Assembly: GCF_011516765.1 (NCBI RefSeq)
Contig: NZ_JAAABN010000010.1
Span: 62,001 to 126,000, forward strand
Reading direction: 5' to 3'
From: Acetobacter sicerae
GTDB taxonomy: Bacteria; Pseudomonadota; Alphaproteobacteria; Acetobacterales; Acetobacteraceae
Length of the DNA: 64,000 nucleotides
The notes beneath the pieces were generated by a model. That model saw only the letters and a program-made list of their open reading frames with translations, did no database searches and was not told the DNA's origin. A program made the position numbers and the translations under genes. Below are positions 54,144 through 61,558 of this stretch, piece after piece (within the stretch, counting starts at the first letter, position 1; each line of letters starts with the position of its first letter).

Positions 54144-55070
54144 ATGCGCCTGCCGGATTTCGAAGCCTGGGCCATTTTCGTCAAGGTTGCCGAGCACGGT
54201 TCGTTCGCGAGAGCGGCTGAGGCCATCCAGCTTTCCACGCCCACGGTCTCCAAGGCCGTCAGCAGGCTGGAAGCACATCTCGGCATTGCGCTGTTCAACC
54301 GCACTTCCCGACAGCTTTCACTCACCGAAACCGGTCGTGACACACTGCTTCATGCCCAACGTATGCTGACGGACGCCGAAGCCGCGGAAAGCGAGGCTCG
54401 TGACAGCACACGTATTCCTTCCGGCGTCGTCAGGATCGCAGCCCCGATGACATTCGGGACAGAGCATCTTTCTCCCATGCTCCCTTCCCTGCTGACCGAC
54501 TACCCGGATCTTGAACTCGACATTCACTTCAGCGACGCGCTGACGGATCTGGTCGCGGACGGTTTTGACATGGCGATCCGTATCGCATCCCTTGCGGATT
54601 CAACACTGAAAGTACGAAAACTCTGCTCGGTGCGACTGATGCTTGTCGCGACCCCAGTCTGGCGTGACAGGGTCGGCCCCATTGCACATCCGGAAGACCT
54701 TTCAAAACTGAAAGGCTTTGTCTACACGAACACAAATACACCCGGCAGCATGAAACTGGTCCACCAGAGTGGCGATGTTGTCGCGTTCTCCCAGCACCCC
54801 CTGATACGCGCCAACAACGCAGAAGCGTTTCTGCCTTCTCTCGAAGCAGGTCTGGGCTACGGGATTTTTCCTGAATTCATGATCTGGGAGGGATTGCGGG
54901 ATGGGCGTTTCATTCCGCTTCTACCCGACTGGAGCGTCCCCGCGATCGGGATCTATCTGGTCACGCCCCCCAGCACGCGCCGTCCGCTGCGAGTCACCAC
55001 TGTCATGGACTATCTGACGCAGGCTTTCACCACCATGCCGTGGGCTCAGGAGAGTGAAGCCTCCAGCTGA
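54144..55070 (+). CDS. LysR-family transcriptional regulator
   Basis: A 308-aa regulator. The winged helix-turn-helix is at residues 4-62 (EAWAIFVKVAEHGSFARAAE, then AIQLSTPTVSKAVSRLEAHL, then IALFNRTSRQLSLTETG). The effector-binding domain (VRIAAPMTFGTEHLSPMLP, LEAGLGYGIFPEF) is of the type seen in regulators of oxidoreductase genes. An ATG four codons upstream is possible, but AAGGA overlaps it. It lies 131 bases after the hydrolase and converges with wrbA. Confidence 0.88.
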   Translation: MRLPDFEAWAIFVKVAEHGSFARAAEAIQLSTPTVSKAVSRLEAHLGIALFNRTSRQLSLTETGRDTLLHAQRMLTDAEAAESEARDSTRIPSGVVRIAAPMTFGTEHLSPMLPSLLTDYPDLELDIHFSDALTDLVADGFDMAIRIASLADSTLKVRKLCSVRLMLVATPVWRDRVGPIAHPEDLSKLKGFVYTNTNTPGSMKLVHQSGDVVAFSQHPLIRANNAEAFLPSLEAGLGYGIFPEFMIWEGLRDGRFIPLLPDWSVPAIGIYLVTPPSTRRPLRVTTVMDYLTQAFTTMPWAQESEASS

Positions 55071-55109
55071 GTGTGGGAACATGGTTTTGACCATGCTCCC
55101 GCTCGGTAT

Positions 55110-55709
55110 TCAGCCGTGCAGTTTGGACGCAATTCCTGCCACATGACCGCCCAGATACTTTGCGCCGTCCAGTTCGATGGTGCTTGGCTGACGCGAGCCA
55201 TCGCCTGAAGCGATGGTCGTCGCGCCGTAAGGCGAACCGCCCGCGACCTCGTCCACCGTCAACTGTCCCTGAAAACTGTAAGGCAGGCCCGTGATCACCA
55301 TGCCGTGGTGAATCAGGTTGCTCAGGATGGAATAGAGCGTGGTTTCCTGACCGCCATGCTGGCTGGCCGTTGACGTAAACGCTGCGCCGACCTTCCCAAC
55401 CAGAGCGCCCTTTGCCCACAGTCCTCCGGTCTGGTCCCAGAAATTCGCCATCTGGGAAGGAAGACGTCCGAAACGTGTCGGCGCGCCGACGATGATGGCG
55501 TCATATTCGACCAGCTCAGCCGTGCTTGCGATGGGAGCTGACTGCTCCAGCTTGAAGTGGCTGTTTTTCGCTATCTCTTCCGGCACCAGCTCCGCCACCC
55601 GCTTGATGTCGACTTCCGCTCCGGCAGCCCGCACGCCTTCCGCCACTGCGTGGGCCATTGTTTCGATATGACCGTAAGAGGAGTAATAAAGAACGAGAAC
55701 TTTGGTCAT
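55110..55709 (-). CDS. wrbA: WrbA-family NAD(P)H:quinone oxidoreductase
   Basis: A 199-aa flavodoxin-fold enzyme that reduces quinones by two electrons with FMN and NAD(P)H. The N-terminal [20 protein letters not shown] binds the FMN phosphate; [20 protein letters not shown] and the tail [20 protein letters not shown], then [18 protein letters not shown], are diagnostic of WrbA. The ATG at 55709 follows AGGTGATC; an in-frame ATG three codons upstream is less likely. It would relieve quinone and oxidative stress. Confidence 0.93.
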   Translation of the reverse strand: MTKVLVLYYSSYGHIETMAHAVAEGVRAAGAEVDIKRVAELVPEEIAKNSHFKLEQSAPIASTAELVEYDAIIVGAPTRFGRLPSQMANFWDQTGGLWAKGALVGKVGAAFTSTASQHGGQETTLYSILSNLIHHGMVITGLPYSFQGQLTVDEVAGGSPYGATTIASGDGSRQPSTIELDGAKYLGGHVAGIASKLHG

Positions 55710-55810
55710 CAAGATCACCTGTCAGCAAGTCGGCCTCAGACGGCCCGACCGGCCCCTGATCCTTCCGACGTTTTCAGCTTCGCACCATATCCCGCTCTCC
55801 GTTCACGACC

Positions 55811-55849
55811 AGCGAAAAACCGGAAGCGCTGCGTTTCCGGTTTTTCGCT
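55811..55849. terminator. bidirectional terminator-like hairpin upstream of wrbA
   Basis: A perfect 15-bp stem AGCGAAAAACCGGAA/TTCCGGTTTTTCGCT with a nine-base loop. The A5 and T5 tracts within the outer stem give terminator form in both directions. No annotated gene ends here, so it may close an unrecognised transcript or insulate wrbA. Confidence 0.6.
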
Positions 55850-56263
55850 TGGCAGCTCACAGCGTGACGACTGCGTTCACATCACTTTGTTAGACACAAA
55901 TTTTTTGAGCAACTTTTCTTCCAAAAAAAGCGTCGTTTTTCTGGAATCTTTTGGAAAATCTTTCTCAATGACTCTTAAGAATCTGTCCCGTGTCACGAAC
56001 AGCTTTTATTTCATTGTCTTTCAGCACACATTTAAACCTGACGTCGTCTTGTTGGAACTACAAGGCTGTTCCTCAAGCATACTTTCAAAATGCGCAGCAG
56101 ATCATATCTCATGGGCAAAGATAATTGGCCTATTGCCTATCACCACTTCCCTGCATCTGACGAAAGACTACTTTGGTCCTCTTCATCCATCTTGAATGAT
56201 TTTTATAAATCAAACAAAATATAAAAAATTCTCATTTCACAAAAAGTAGTTATTCTGTTGAAT

Positions 56264-56281
56264 TTGCAACCTCTGTTGCAA
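56264..56281 (+). promoter_or_regulatory. TTGCAA-type dyad before the binding-protein gene
   Basis: TTGCAA-CCTCTG-TTGCAA is at once a direct and an inverted repeat and contains GCAAC-CTCT-GTTGC; it lies 13 bases before the ATG and directly abuts the ribosome site AAGGG. Regulator binding here would block transcription or translation. Confidence 0.4.
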
Positions 56282-56293
56282 TAAGGGTGCCCC

Positions 56294-57226
56294 ATGTCCA
56301 TTAGTCGCCGCGTCTTTCTTGCAAGCCTGTTCTTGACTTCAAGCTTATCTATTCGACAGGCGCATGCAACCACGCCATTACGCGTGGGGGACCAGAAAGG
56401 GGGAGCCCGTGCGCTTCTGACAGCAGCAACCCTGATAGACCAGGCTCCCGTATCACTACAATGGAGTCTGTTCGCTGGCGCTCCGATGCTGATACAGGCA
56501 CTGACCGCCGGAGCTATTGATGTCGGCGTTATCGGCGACGCGCCTCTCGTCTTCGCTCAGGCGGGAGGAAGTCCGCTCAAAGCCGTCGCGGCGATCCAGA
56601 CGGACGGCACAATGACAGCCATCGTGGTCAACAGGAATAGCCCTGTCCGCACAATACGTGACCTCAAGGGACGGTCTGTTGCCACGTTGAAAAGCCAGAC
56701 CGGACATTATCTGGCGCTTGCCGCATTACGTGAAGCCGGCCTGCGTGATGACGATGTTCACTTTGTTTTCATTCCCCCCACTGCCGCAAAGATGGCGCTA
56801 CAAAACGGTAGCGTCGATGCGTGGGCGACCTGGGGACCTTATATTGCTGAAGCAAAAACAAATGATGGAGCAAGAGAAATTATAAATGGAGGTCACCTGA
56901 TGAGTGGCCTGAGCTACGTTGTGGCCACGACCGACGCAATCCGGACGCGGCGGGAAGACATTGTGATCTACAACCGTCTTTTGCGGGATAGCCACCAGTG
57001 GATGTTGAATCACACTGAAGAATACGCGGCTGCCTGGAGCCAGGAAACGGGCCTGTCTCTCCCGGTCGCACGTGAAGTCATCAAGACCATGCGGGCGACC
57101 ATCCTGCCGATCGATCAGGACATCATAAGAAAGCAGCAGATCGTTTCAGATTTTATGACTGAAACGAAAATGATTCCAAATCAGTTGACTGCAACTGCCG
57201 TATTCGATCCGTCCGTAATATTTTAA
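56294..57226 (+). CDS. SsuA-like substrate-binding protein
   Basis: A 310-aa periplasmic binding protein with a signal peptide of possible Tat form (SISRRVFLASLFLTSSL; cleavage at AHA-TT). The mature part follows the aliphatic-sulfonate/nitrate binding family (SsuA/NMT1-like): LRVGDQKGGARALLTAA, ALTAGAIDVGVIGDAPLVFA, DLKGRSVATLKSQTGHYLAL and NGSVDAWATWGPYIAEAKT. AAGGG lies five bases before the ATG. It is not accompanied by ABC permease or ATPase genes, unlike ssuEADCB. It is followed 12 bases later by a flavin monooxygenase. Confidence 0.85.
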   Translation: MSISRRVFLASLFLTSSLSIRQAHATTPLRVGDQKGGARALLTAATLIDQAPVSLQWSLFAGAPMLIQALTAGAIDVGVIGDAPLVFAQAGGSPLKAVAAIQTDGTMTAIVVNRNSPVRTIRDLKGRSVATLKSQTGHYLALAALREAGLRDDDVHFVFIPPTAAKMALQNGSVDAWATWGPYIAEAKTNDGAREIINGGHLMSGLSYVVATTDAIRTRREDIVIYNRLLRDSHQWMLNHTEEYAAAWSQETGLSLPVAREVIKTMRATILPIDQDIIRKQQIVSDFMTETKMIPNQLTATAVFDPSVIF

Positions 57227-57238
57227 AGGCAAACGGAA

Positions 57239-58561
57239 ATGATACGATCCAGAAAAGAACAAACTCCTTTTGCACTGGGCGCCTATTTCACTGGTGGCGC
57301 AACAAATGGAGATGCCTGGCGCGCTCCCGAGGAAGACACAGACGCCGACATAGAATTTCAACGTTATAGCGACTACGTCGCAGTTCTGGAAAAAGGGCGG
57401 TTTGACGCCATTTTTCTTTACGACAATGTACTGCCTATACCTGATCCATCACTCATCGCACGTACCCCCACGTTGGCGCGGTGGGATACATTCACTCTTC
57501 TGGCCGCTCTGGCCGTAACATCCTCACATATCGGCCTGATAGGCACGGCTTCAACAACTTTCAACGAGCCGTATAATATCGCCCGCCGTGTCGCTTCGCT
57601 GGATCGGCTAAGCGGTGGACGAGCAGGATGGAATGTCGTCACTGCGACTGGTGGCGGAGAAAACTTCAATCTGGCCTCGCATGTCGATCATGAATTACGC
57701 TATGAGCGTGCGCAGGAATTCGTTGATGTGGTCAAGGGACTATGGAAAACAGTCGAACCAGATGCCTTTATTCGCGACAAACGGAGTGGAGAGTGGCTCA
57801 ATGCCACTCATGTTCATCCACTAAATCATAAGGGACGTTTTTTTCAGGTCGCGGGTCCGCTAAATGCACCTCCGACAATCCAGCGCCCTCCAGTTGTGGC
57901 GCAGGCCGGAGCATCCGGCCCCGGAAAAGAACTTGCCGCACGTATCGGAGAAATTATCTATACCGCCGAATACGATATCAACGCAGGGCGTGACTACCGT
58001 TCCGATATTCTTGATCGAGCTGTGCGTTACGGACGTGATGACCGTCACATTCGTATCCTGCCAGGACTGGCTCCGATAGTCGCGCTCACTGAAAGCGAGG
58101 CAAAGGCGAAATTTGAACACTATCTGACCTATCTCGATAAAGCCGATATACTCCGAGGCCTTTCTTTTTATGCCAGTCTGGGAACAGACCTCTCCAAATG
58201 GCCGGATGACAGACCTGTCGAACTTCATTGTGTTGAAGAAACCAACAGTCACAAAAGCCGTCAATCTCTGATTGTAGACTGGATCCGAAAAACACATCCC
58301 ACTAAAGAAGATATTTTACGCACTTTCACACGTGGCGGTCATCGATTACTGGTTGGAACACCTGCATCCATCGTGGATGAAATGGAGGAATGGTACCAGA
58401 CAGGAGCCGCCGACGGGTTCAACATCATGTTTACATCTTCTCCTTCCGGTATAAATGATTTCGTTGAAATGGTTATTCCAGAACTTCAACGTCGAAAAAT
58501 TATGAGATCCTCCTATGCAAGTCGTAACCTGCGAGAGAATCTTATAATTCCACCAACGTAA
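57239..58561 (+). CDS. NtaA/SnaA/DszA-type flavin-dependent monooxygenase
   Basis: A 440-aa two-component LLM-class monooxygenase using reduced FMN from a partner reductase (none here). The family start is seen in FALGAYFTGGATNGDAWRAP; other typical parts are RFDAIFLYDNV, TSSHIGLIGTASTTFNEPYN, ARRVASLDRLSGGRAGWNVV and VVAQAGASGPGKELAAR. Relatives oxidise nitrilotriacetate, pristinamycin precursors, dibenzothiophene sulfone and other organosulfur compounds. With an SsuA-type binding protein next to it, desulfonation or C-S cleavage for sulfur supply is the best inference. Codon usage is AT-richer than in neighbouring housekeeping genes. Confidence 0.9.
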   Translation: MIRSRKEQTPFALGAYFTGGATNGDAWRAPEEDTDADIEFQRYSDYVAVLEKGRFDAIFLYDNVLPIPDPSLIARTPTLARWDTFTLLAALAVTSSHIGLIGTASTTFNEPYNIARRVASLDRLSGGRAGWNVVTATGGGENFNLASHVDHELRYERAQEFVDVVKGLWKTVEPDAFIRDKRSGEWLNATHVHPLNHKGRFFQVAGPLNAPPTIQRPPVVAQAGASGPGKELAARIGEIIYTAEYDINAGRDYRSDILDRAVRYGRDDRHIRILPGLAPIVALTESEAKAKFEHYLTYLDKADILRGLSFYASLGTDLSKWPDDRPVELHCVEETNSHKSRQSLIVDWIRKTHPTKEDILRTFTRGGHRLLVGTPASIVDEMEEWYQTGAADGFNIMFTSSPSGINDFVEMVIPELQRRKIMRSSYASRNLRENLIIPPT

Positions 58562-58851
58562 ACTTTATTTTCCATTTGTTTTAAAAGATTTTTTATATAT
58601 AATTTCAATCAATACTTCGGAATAAAAAATAATTATATACCTGCCAGAGACGCTTCTCTCAATGGAAACTGCCAAACAAAAATATACAGACATAATTTCA
58701 AATAATTTCTTTTTCATATGGCACTTTAGATTTTTGAATACACTTTATGATTGCGAATAAAGTTTTTCAAACATTACATTTTGCAAAACTTGTTTGTTAG
58801 GAACAGCCATTGAAACAATAATAAACCACCCAAAATCCATCGGTGTAATCA
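58562..58851. other. AT-rich spacer upstream of the TonB receptor gene
   Basis: A 290-base, very AT-rich gap with homopolymer runs and no gene. It probably holds a promoter for the TonB-dependent receptor, so that gene may not be strictly co-transcribed with the monooxygenase. Confidence 0.4.
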
Positions 58852-61410
58852 ATGAAAAATAATTTTATATTTTCTGTTTACAGCGGAGACAGAAAAGCCA
58901 TCCTCCCCGTTGTCCTGCTTTCCAGCGTAATGTTCCCTGTGGAATCCCGGTCTGAAACAGTTCAAAGCACTACATCCCAGTCCAATGAGGCTGTGATCGT
59001 GACAGGAACACGCTCTGCCGTGAAAGCGTCCAGAAGCATGGCGCCGATCGCCATCTTCACAGCGGCAGATCTGAAAAGAACGGGTCAGACCAGTCTGAAA
59101 AATGCTATTGTTGCTCTTGATCCTTCAGCCAGCAACACACCAGGTTACCCCGGTCAGTTGGGTTTCACCACCAAAACCATGTCGCTGCGCGGTCTTGGCG
59201 CCAATGAGACTCTTGTTCTGGTTAATGGAAAACGTCGCCACACAATGTCTTCAGTTTTCTACGGCGGGGCTATGCAGGGGCAATCTCCCGTCGATCTCGA
59301 CATGATTCCAATGAGTGCTGTTGATCACGTCGAAATTCTCAAGGATGGCGCCGCAGCCCAGTATGGATCTGACGCCATTGCGGGAGTAGTCAACATCATT
59401 CTTAAATCAGCCGATCATGGTGGTTCTCTGGATGTTGGTTACAATCAATATGGCTGGAGTGTTGGCACACTGGGCGATTTCGGGAAAGGCGGTAACCTGA
59501 ACTACAATCAGGGCTTCAAGATAGGCCACGATGGCTTTCTGAACATTACGGCAGAATTTGTCGGCAATCAGTCAACAAATTACGGAGGGTATGTCCCCAA
59601 AACGCAAGGTGGCAGTGCAGTTCTTCTGTATCCACGACTGGCCGATGACTCAGAAGACCCACGGGAAAATGGAAATCGCTACCGACAGATTTCGGGCAGC
59701 CCTGAATCAGAACGACAGAGCATCTCATATAATCTTGAAATTCCCATTGGAAAATCAACACGATTTTATTCCTACGCGACATACACACACCGTACCGCTT
59801 TTGTCGCTGCCTGGTACAGACCATCCAATTCCCAACAGAATATCATGAGTGTTTATCCAGACGGTTATCTGCCGACCGATACGACGGAAGATCATGACTT
59901 TCAATTTACCAGCGGTTTCAAGGGAGATAATTTTTTCGGCTGGCACTGGGATGGAAGCATCAATTACGGACGGAACAACAGCAGTATCGGTATCCAAAAT
60001 ACCATTAACAACTCGCTGGGACCAAACAGTCCTCATGATTTTCATCTGCAGTCTCTTGCCAATTCAGAACTTACTGCTGATTTCGACATCCGCCGTCCAT
60101 TTCACACAGGTCTTTTCAAAAATCCCTTACAGGTCGCTGCAGGTCTTGAATACCGATATCAGCAGTATCAGGTCAGCGCCGGAGAATGGGCTGCGTGGGC
60201 TGATGGTGGGTATATCAATCCCGCCAGTTATGTTTTCCCTACTCCGACCGCAGCTCTTCCATTCGCCTCCGGTCTGGGCGCAACCTCTCCATCCCAGGCA
60301 GGCACGCACGACCGTATGAATGGAGCTTTCTATCTCGATCTGACCCAGAAAATAACAGACAGAATAACGGTAGCGCTCTCAGGACGGGATGAACAGTACA
60401 GCGATTTCGGCAACGCCTTAAGTGGAAAAGCTTCCCTGCGTTACCAGGTCACTCCATGGATCGCCCTGCGGGGATCAGCCAGTAACGGCTTCCATGCCCC
60501 TACCCTGCAACAGGAATATTTCCAGAGCACAGCACTTTATTATTCAATACTGCCAAGCACGAACCAACTCGTGCAGTCCTATACCAATTATGCTTCAGTG
60601 AACAATCCAGGGGCCCGTGCGCTTGGAGCAACTGCGCTCAAACCCGAAACCTCCCATAATTTCAGCGTTGGTTTCGTTCTGACCCCTCTGAAACGACTTG
60701 ATATTTCCCTGGACGCCTATCGTATCGACATTTTCAATCAGATCGTACCCATATCAGTGTCTGGTGCGGGTGTTTCCGGGGCCACTGTTCTCGATATTCT
60801 CCATCAGGCTGGCGTAGTCCCGAATGACGGGCGTTACTATGGCTATACTTATGAGCGGAATGCCGCGCATACCCGCGCCATGGGATTGGATCTTCAGGCT
60901 CATTACCTAAGCAGTTTCGGTAAAGCCGGAACCGTTGTGTGGACCGTCATGATGAATCAGCAACAGCACCAGATCATGCGGACCAACCCCTTAAACGTCA
61001 ATCTTGGTGCGGGTGTCACAGCATTATATCGCAGTCAGATCGGTAACATGACAGCAATCTATCCACGCAATACATTGCGGTTGAGTGCGACATGGAACAT
61101 CGACGCCTGGAGTACTACAGTCAGAGTTTCACGCTATTCAAAAACCCAACTCTGGAGTGATCGGGGAGCAGCATACGATCAGACAGTCGCACCCGCATGG
61201 CTTGTTGATTTCGATGTTTCCTACACATTCCCGAACAGAATCAGGCTCTCTGCTGGAGGAAACAATGTTTTTAACCATCGGCCCCAGAGTCTCAGCAGTC
61301 TGGCGCAAGGCGCTCAATCCTTACTCCAGGTCAATCCCAATTATAGCTATGCTTCGGCCTATGGTTTGGAGGGGGGGTACTTCTATGGTCGCCTCAATTA
61401 CACATGGTAA
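58852..61410 (+). CDS. TonB-dependent outer-membrane receptor
   Basis: An 852-aa receptor. Signal peptide (AILPVVLLSSVMFPVESRS), TonB-box-like NEAVIVTGTRS, plug domain about 50-170 (LRGLGANETLVLVNGKRRHT, VEILKDGAAAQYGSDAIAGV, VNIILKSADHGGSL) and a 22-strand-type barrel, ending with the aromatic-terminal YGRLNYTW. This iron-siderophore-like branch includes many receptors for other ligands. Its position after a sulfonate-type binding protein and monooxygenase suggests uptake of an organosulfur compound. Start is the ATG at 58852; the leader lacks a strong ribosome site. Confidence 0.92.
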   Translation: MKNNFIFSVYSGDRKAILPVVLLSSVMFPVESRSETVQSTTSQSNEAVIVTGTRSAVKASRSMAPIAIFTAADLKRTGQTSLKNAIVALDPSASNTPGYPGQLGFTTKTMSLRGLGANETLVLVNGKRRHTMSSVFYGGAMQGQSPVDLDMIPMSAVDHVEILKDGAAAQYGSDAIAGVVNIILKSADHGGSLDVGYNQYGWSVGTLGDFGKGGNLNYNQGFKIGHDGFLNITAEFVGNQSTNYGGYVPKTQGGSAVLLYPRLADDSEDPRENGNRYRQISGSPESERQSISYNLEIPIGKSTRFYSYATYTHRTAFVAAWYRPSNSQQNIMSVYPDGYLPTDTTEDHDFQFTSGFKGDNFFGWHWDGSINYGRNNSSIGIQNTINNSLGPNSPHDFHLQSLANSELTADFDIRRPFHTGLFKNPLQVAAGLEYRYQQYQVSAGEWAAWADGGYINPASYVFPTPTAALPFASGLGATSPSQAGTHDRMNGAFYLDLTQKITDRITVALSGRDEQYSDFGNALSGKASLRYQVTPWIALRGSASNGFHAPTLQQEYFQSTALYYSILPSTNQLVQSYTNYASVNNPGARALGATALKPETSHNFSVGFVLTPLKRLDISLDAYRIDIFNQIVPISVSGAGVSGATVLDILHQAGVVPNDGRYYGYTYERNAAHTRAMGLDLQAHYLSSFGKAGTVVWTVMMNQQQHQIMRTNPLNVNLGAGVTALYRSQIGNMTAIYPRNTLRLSATWNIDAWSTTVRVSRYSKTQLWSDRGAAYDQTVAPAWLVDFDVSYTFPNRIRLSAGGNNVFNHRPQSLSSLAQGAQSLLQVNPNYSYASAYGLEGGYFYGRLNYTW

Positions 61411-61502
61411 ATACACACCATACCAAGGAAACAATTTTCCAGAAAAATCTATTGTGATACTTCTGAAAACGCGCTTCACGGTATCATCATGCAATACAAA
61501 AA

Positions 61503-61533
61503 AAGACTACAGCAGCGTTCGTGCCGTAGTCTT
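61503..61533. terminator. bidirectional terminator between TonB receptor and putA
   Basis: AAGACTAC and GTAGTCTT form an 8-bp stem with further imperfect GC pairing inside (AGCAGCGTTCGTGCC). It is preceded by an A run (AATACAAAAAAAG), which is a T-tract on the putA strand, and lies 26 bases after the putA stop. Confidence 0.75.
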
Positions 61534-61558
61534 CTCAACTTCAGAGAGGAAAGGTTTC

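Larger units (their letters stand above)
55710..56293. other. AT-rich divergent spacer between wrbA and the binding-protein gene
   Basis: Nearly 600 bases with no convincing gene; a plus-strand frame that begins inside wrbA and runs through the hairpin is compositional. The right half, from about 55890, is AT-rich like other parts of the sulfur-type cluster, and ends with TTGCAA repeats next to the start of the binding-protein gene. Confidence 0.45.

Noticed and set aside
55557-56195. 212-codon plus-strand frame over the wrbA 5' end
   Set aside because: It spans wrbA antisense, a perfect hairpin and AT-rich spacer; composition changes abruptly along it, as expected for a chance frame.
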